A stretch of DNA of 43,825 nucleotides, taken from Myxococcales bacterium (GTDB lineage: Bacteria; Myxococcota_A; Bradymonadia; UBA7976; UBA1532). Positions 43,025-43,825 of the stretch are shown here, piece by piece (positions within the stretch are counted from its first letter, which is position 1; each line of letters starts with the position of its first letter). The DNA lies in the NCBI GenBank assembly GCA_009692505.1, contig SHZC01000013.1:1-43825 (forward strand), read 5' to 3'. Made by a program: the position numbers and the translations under genes. The notes below the pieces were generated by a model. The model searched no databases and was not told the origin of the DNA. It was given only the letters and a program-made list of their open reading frames with translations.

Positions 43025-43825
43025 CGATTCGGCTCCGACCTCGGCGGCCGCGTGGGAAAGAGGTCGCCGTACCGGACGGTGGGGGCCGCTGCGCCAGCGG
43101 TGTCGACGGCGGGGGCGGGGGCGCCCTTTGTTGCTGCGTCCACCGTCGCCCTCGCGAGGATTCGAGGTGCCGCGTCTGGGGGAGGGGTCGACTCGCTGAA
43201 GGCCAAGTCCGGCTCCGGCCGAAGGTGGACGAATCGAACGGGCTGGTGCCCGGCCGCGCTCGCCGGGAGCTTGACCGGCGGTGTGCGCGCGATGTGTACG
43301 AACAGGCCGCCCCCAAGCAACCCGATGCCCGCGGTGAGTCGCAGGCCCGGAGCTGGCGCGTGGAACGTGTGCTGACCCACCCAGTCCTCGATGCGGACGT
43401 CCACGGAGGTCGTGGCGTTCGGCTGCAACGAGCCGTCGTCCAGATCGAAGCGCATGATCAGCTGCGCCTCGGACGACCGCTCGCCTAAGTGCGCCTGGGC
43501 TCGGCTGAAGGCGTCGGCCGTGATCTCCCAGTAGACGAAGGCGGTCTGAGGATCGCGGGCCATCATCGCGATGCGAAGGGCACCAAAGGCGTCCGGCAGG
43601 GGGGCATAGGTCTTTGGCTCGAATGGGGGGGGCTCGACTGGGGGGGGCTCGACTGGGGGGGGCTCGAATGGGGGCGTCGCGATTTGGGGCGTCGCGATTT
43701 GGGGCGTCGTCACCCTGGCCGGAGCCTTCTTCGCCGCCGGAGCCTTCTTCGCCGCCGGAGCCTTCTTCGCCGCCGGAGCCTTCTTCGCCGCCGGAGCCTT
43801 CTTCGCCGCCGGAGCCTTCTTCGCC
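43021..43825 (-). CDS. DUF4912 domain protein with AAKKAP repeats, 5' end outside window
   Basis: Partial: the reading frame is open to the window edge. The visible N-terminal part is six AAKKAP hexads, a histone-H1-like basic repeat, followed by PQIAT and PPFE/PPVE Pro-rich repeats, then a DUF4912 domain (LPDAFGALRIAMMARDPQTAFVYWEIT onwards, about 110 residues). The C-terminus is Ala/Pro-rich. DUF4912 proteins are often encoded next to GH57 branching enzymes and may bind glucan (family knowledge, not proved). The GTG at 43713 is internal and not the start. Three runs of eight G (43625-43632, 43640-43647, 43655-43662 on the plus strand) lie in the Pro-rich part. Confidence 0.85.
   Translation of the reverse strand, partial: AKKAPAAKKAPAAKKAPAAKKAPAAKKAPAAKKAPARVTTPQIATPQIATPPFEPPPVEPPPVEPPPFEPKTYAPLPDAFGALRIAMMARDPQTAFVYWEITADAFSRAQAHLGERSSEAQLIMRFDLDDGSLQPNATTSVDVRIEDWVGQHTFHAPAPGLRLTAGIGLLGGGLFVHIARTPPVKLPASAAGHQPVRFVHLRPEPDLAFSESTPPPDAAPRILARATVDAATKGAPAPAVDTAGAAAPTVRYGDLFPTRPPRSEPNR
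43718..43825. repeat. 18-bp tandem repeat, six perfect copies
   Basis: The unit gccggagccttcttcgcc is repeated six times without mismatch and reaches the window end, so more copies may follow. It encodes AAKKAP hexads on the minus strand. Perfect identity suggests recent expansion or instability. Confidence 0.92.

Noticed and set aside
41429-43375. 648-codon plus-strand open frame
   Set aside because: Antisense shadow of the GH57 gene, with no recognisable domain.
43718-43825. CRISPR-like array
   Set aside because: The 18-bp units are contiguous with no spacers and are in frame, coding AAKKAP; it is a protein repeat.

Overview
The window is about 44 kb of GC-rich, gene-dense bacterial chromosome. 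It most likely comes from a Myxococcota (myxobacterium-like) genome. The support is an mglB-mglA pair very close to the Myxococcus polarity proteins, several zinc-ribbon/GYF/TPR proteins, lipoproteins with Gly/Ala/Ser-rich linkers, an ETF:menaquinone-type oxidoreductase and many degenerate signalling domains. The order or genus cannot be fixed from the sequence. No insertion sequence, prophage, CRISPR array or rRNA was seen.

Layout. 0.1-7.4 kb: a lipoprotein with a C10 coding tract, a helical orphan, a zinc-ribbon/membrane pseudoprotease, a GAF plus degenerate GGDEF protein, and an mglB-mglA-coiled-coil-TPR series. 7.5-13.1 kb: an information-processing block on the minus strand, in order of transcription serS, tRNA-Ser(UGA), tRNA-Ser(GCU), tRNA-Arg(ACG), tadA, tRNA-Ser(CGA), tRNA-Ser(GGA), SRP RNA, dnaX, ybaB, recR. 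All four serine isoacceptors sit beside seryl-tRNA synthetase, and the A34 deaminase TadA sits beside its substrate tRNA. 13.1-17.5 kb: a 1326-residue ZnR-GYF-TM-TPR protein and a small orphan. 17.5-23.1 kb, plus strand: PBP1a, a flippase-like membrane protein, an oxidoreductase/acetyltransferase fusion and a J-domain protein, mostly in 4-bp overlaps. 23.1-27.1 kb: PilZ protein, RNase G/E, leucine dehydrogenase and a methyltransferase-like protein.

27.1-32.5 kb, minus strand: tetR-etfB-etfA, followed at once by what looks like a ribosomally made, modified peptide (RiPP) operon. It holds a PqqD-like recognition protein, a 59-residue Cys-containing precursor, an HprK-like kinase, a radical SAM/SPASM enzyme and a small SipW-type Ser/His S26 peptidase. 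This is the best candidate for an undescribed system. 33.5-36.7 kb: truD and a membrane Fe-S oxidoreductase (EMO/EtfD type) that would take electrons from the ETF. 36.7-43.8 kb: an M28 peptidase and a tightly packed operon of DUF4912, GH57 branching enzyme, UvrD-like helicase, Tim44-like protein and a lipoprotein; the first of these runs off the right edge.

Two sequence-level themes recur. CTG appears to be the start codon of two or three genes (recR, the pseudoprotease, perhaps the coiled-coil gene). Long G/C homopolymers (8-10 nt) lie inside coding regions (lipoprotein, dnaX, PBP1a, DUF4912), which may allow slippage or phase variation.
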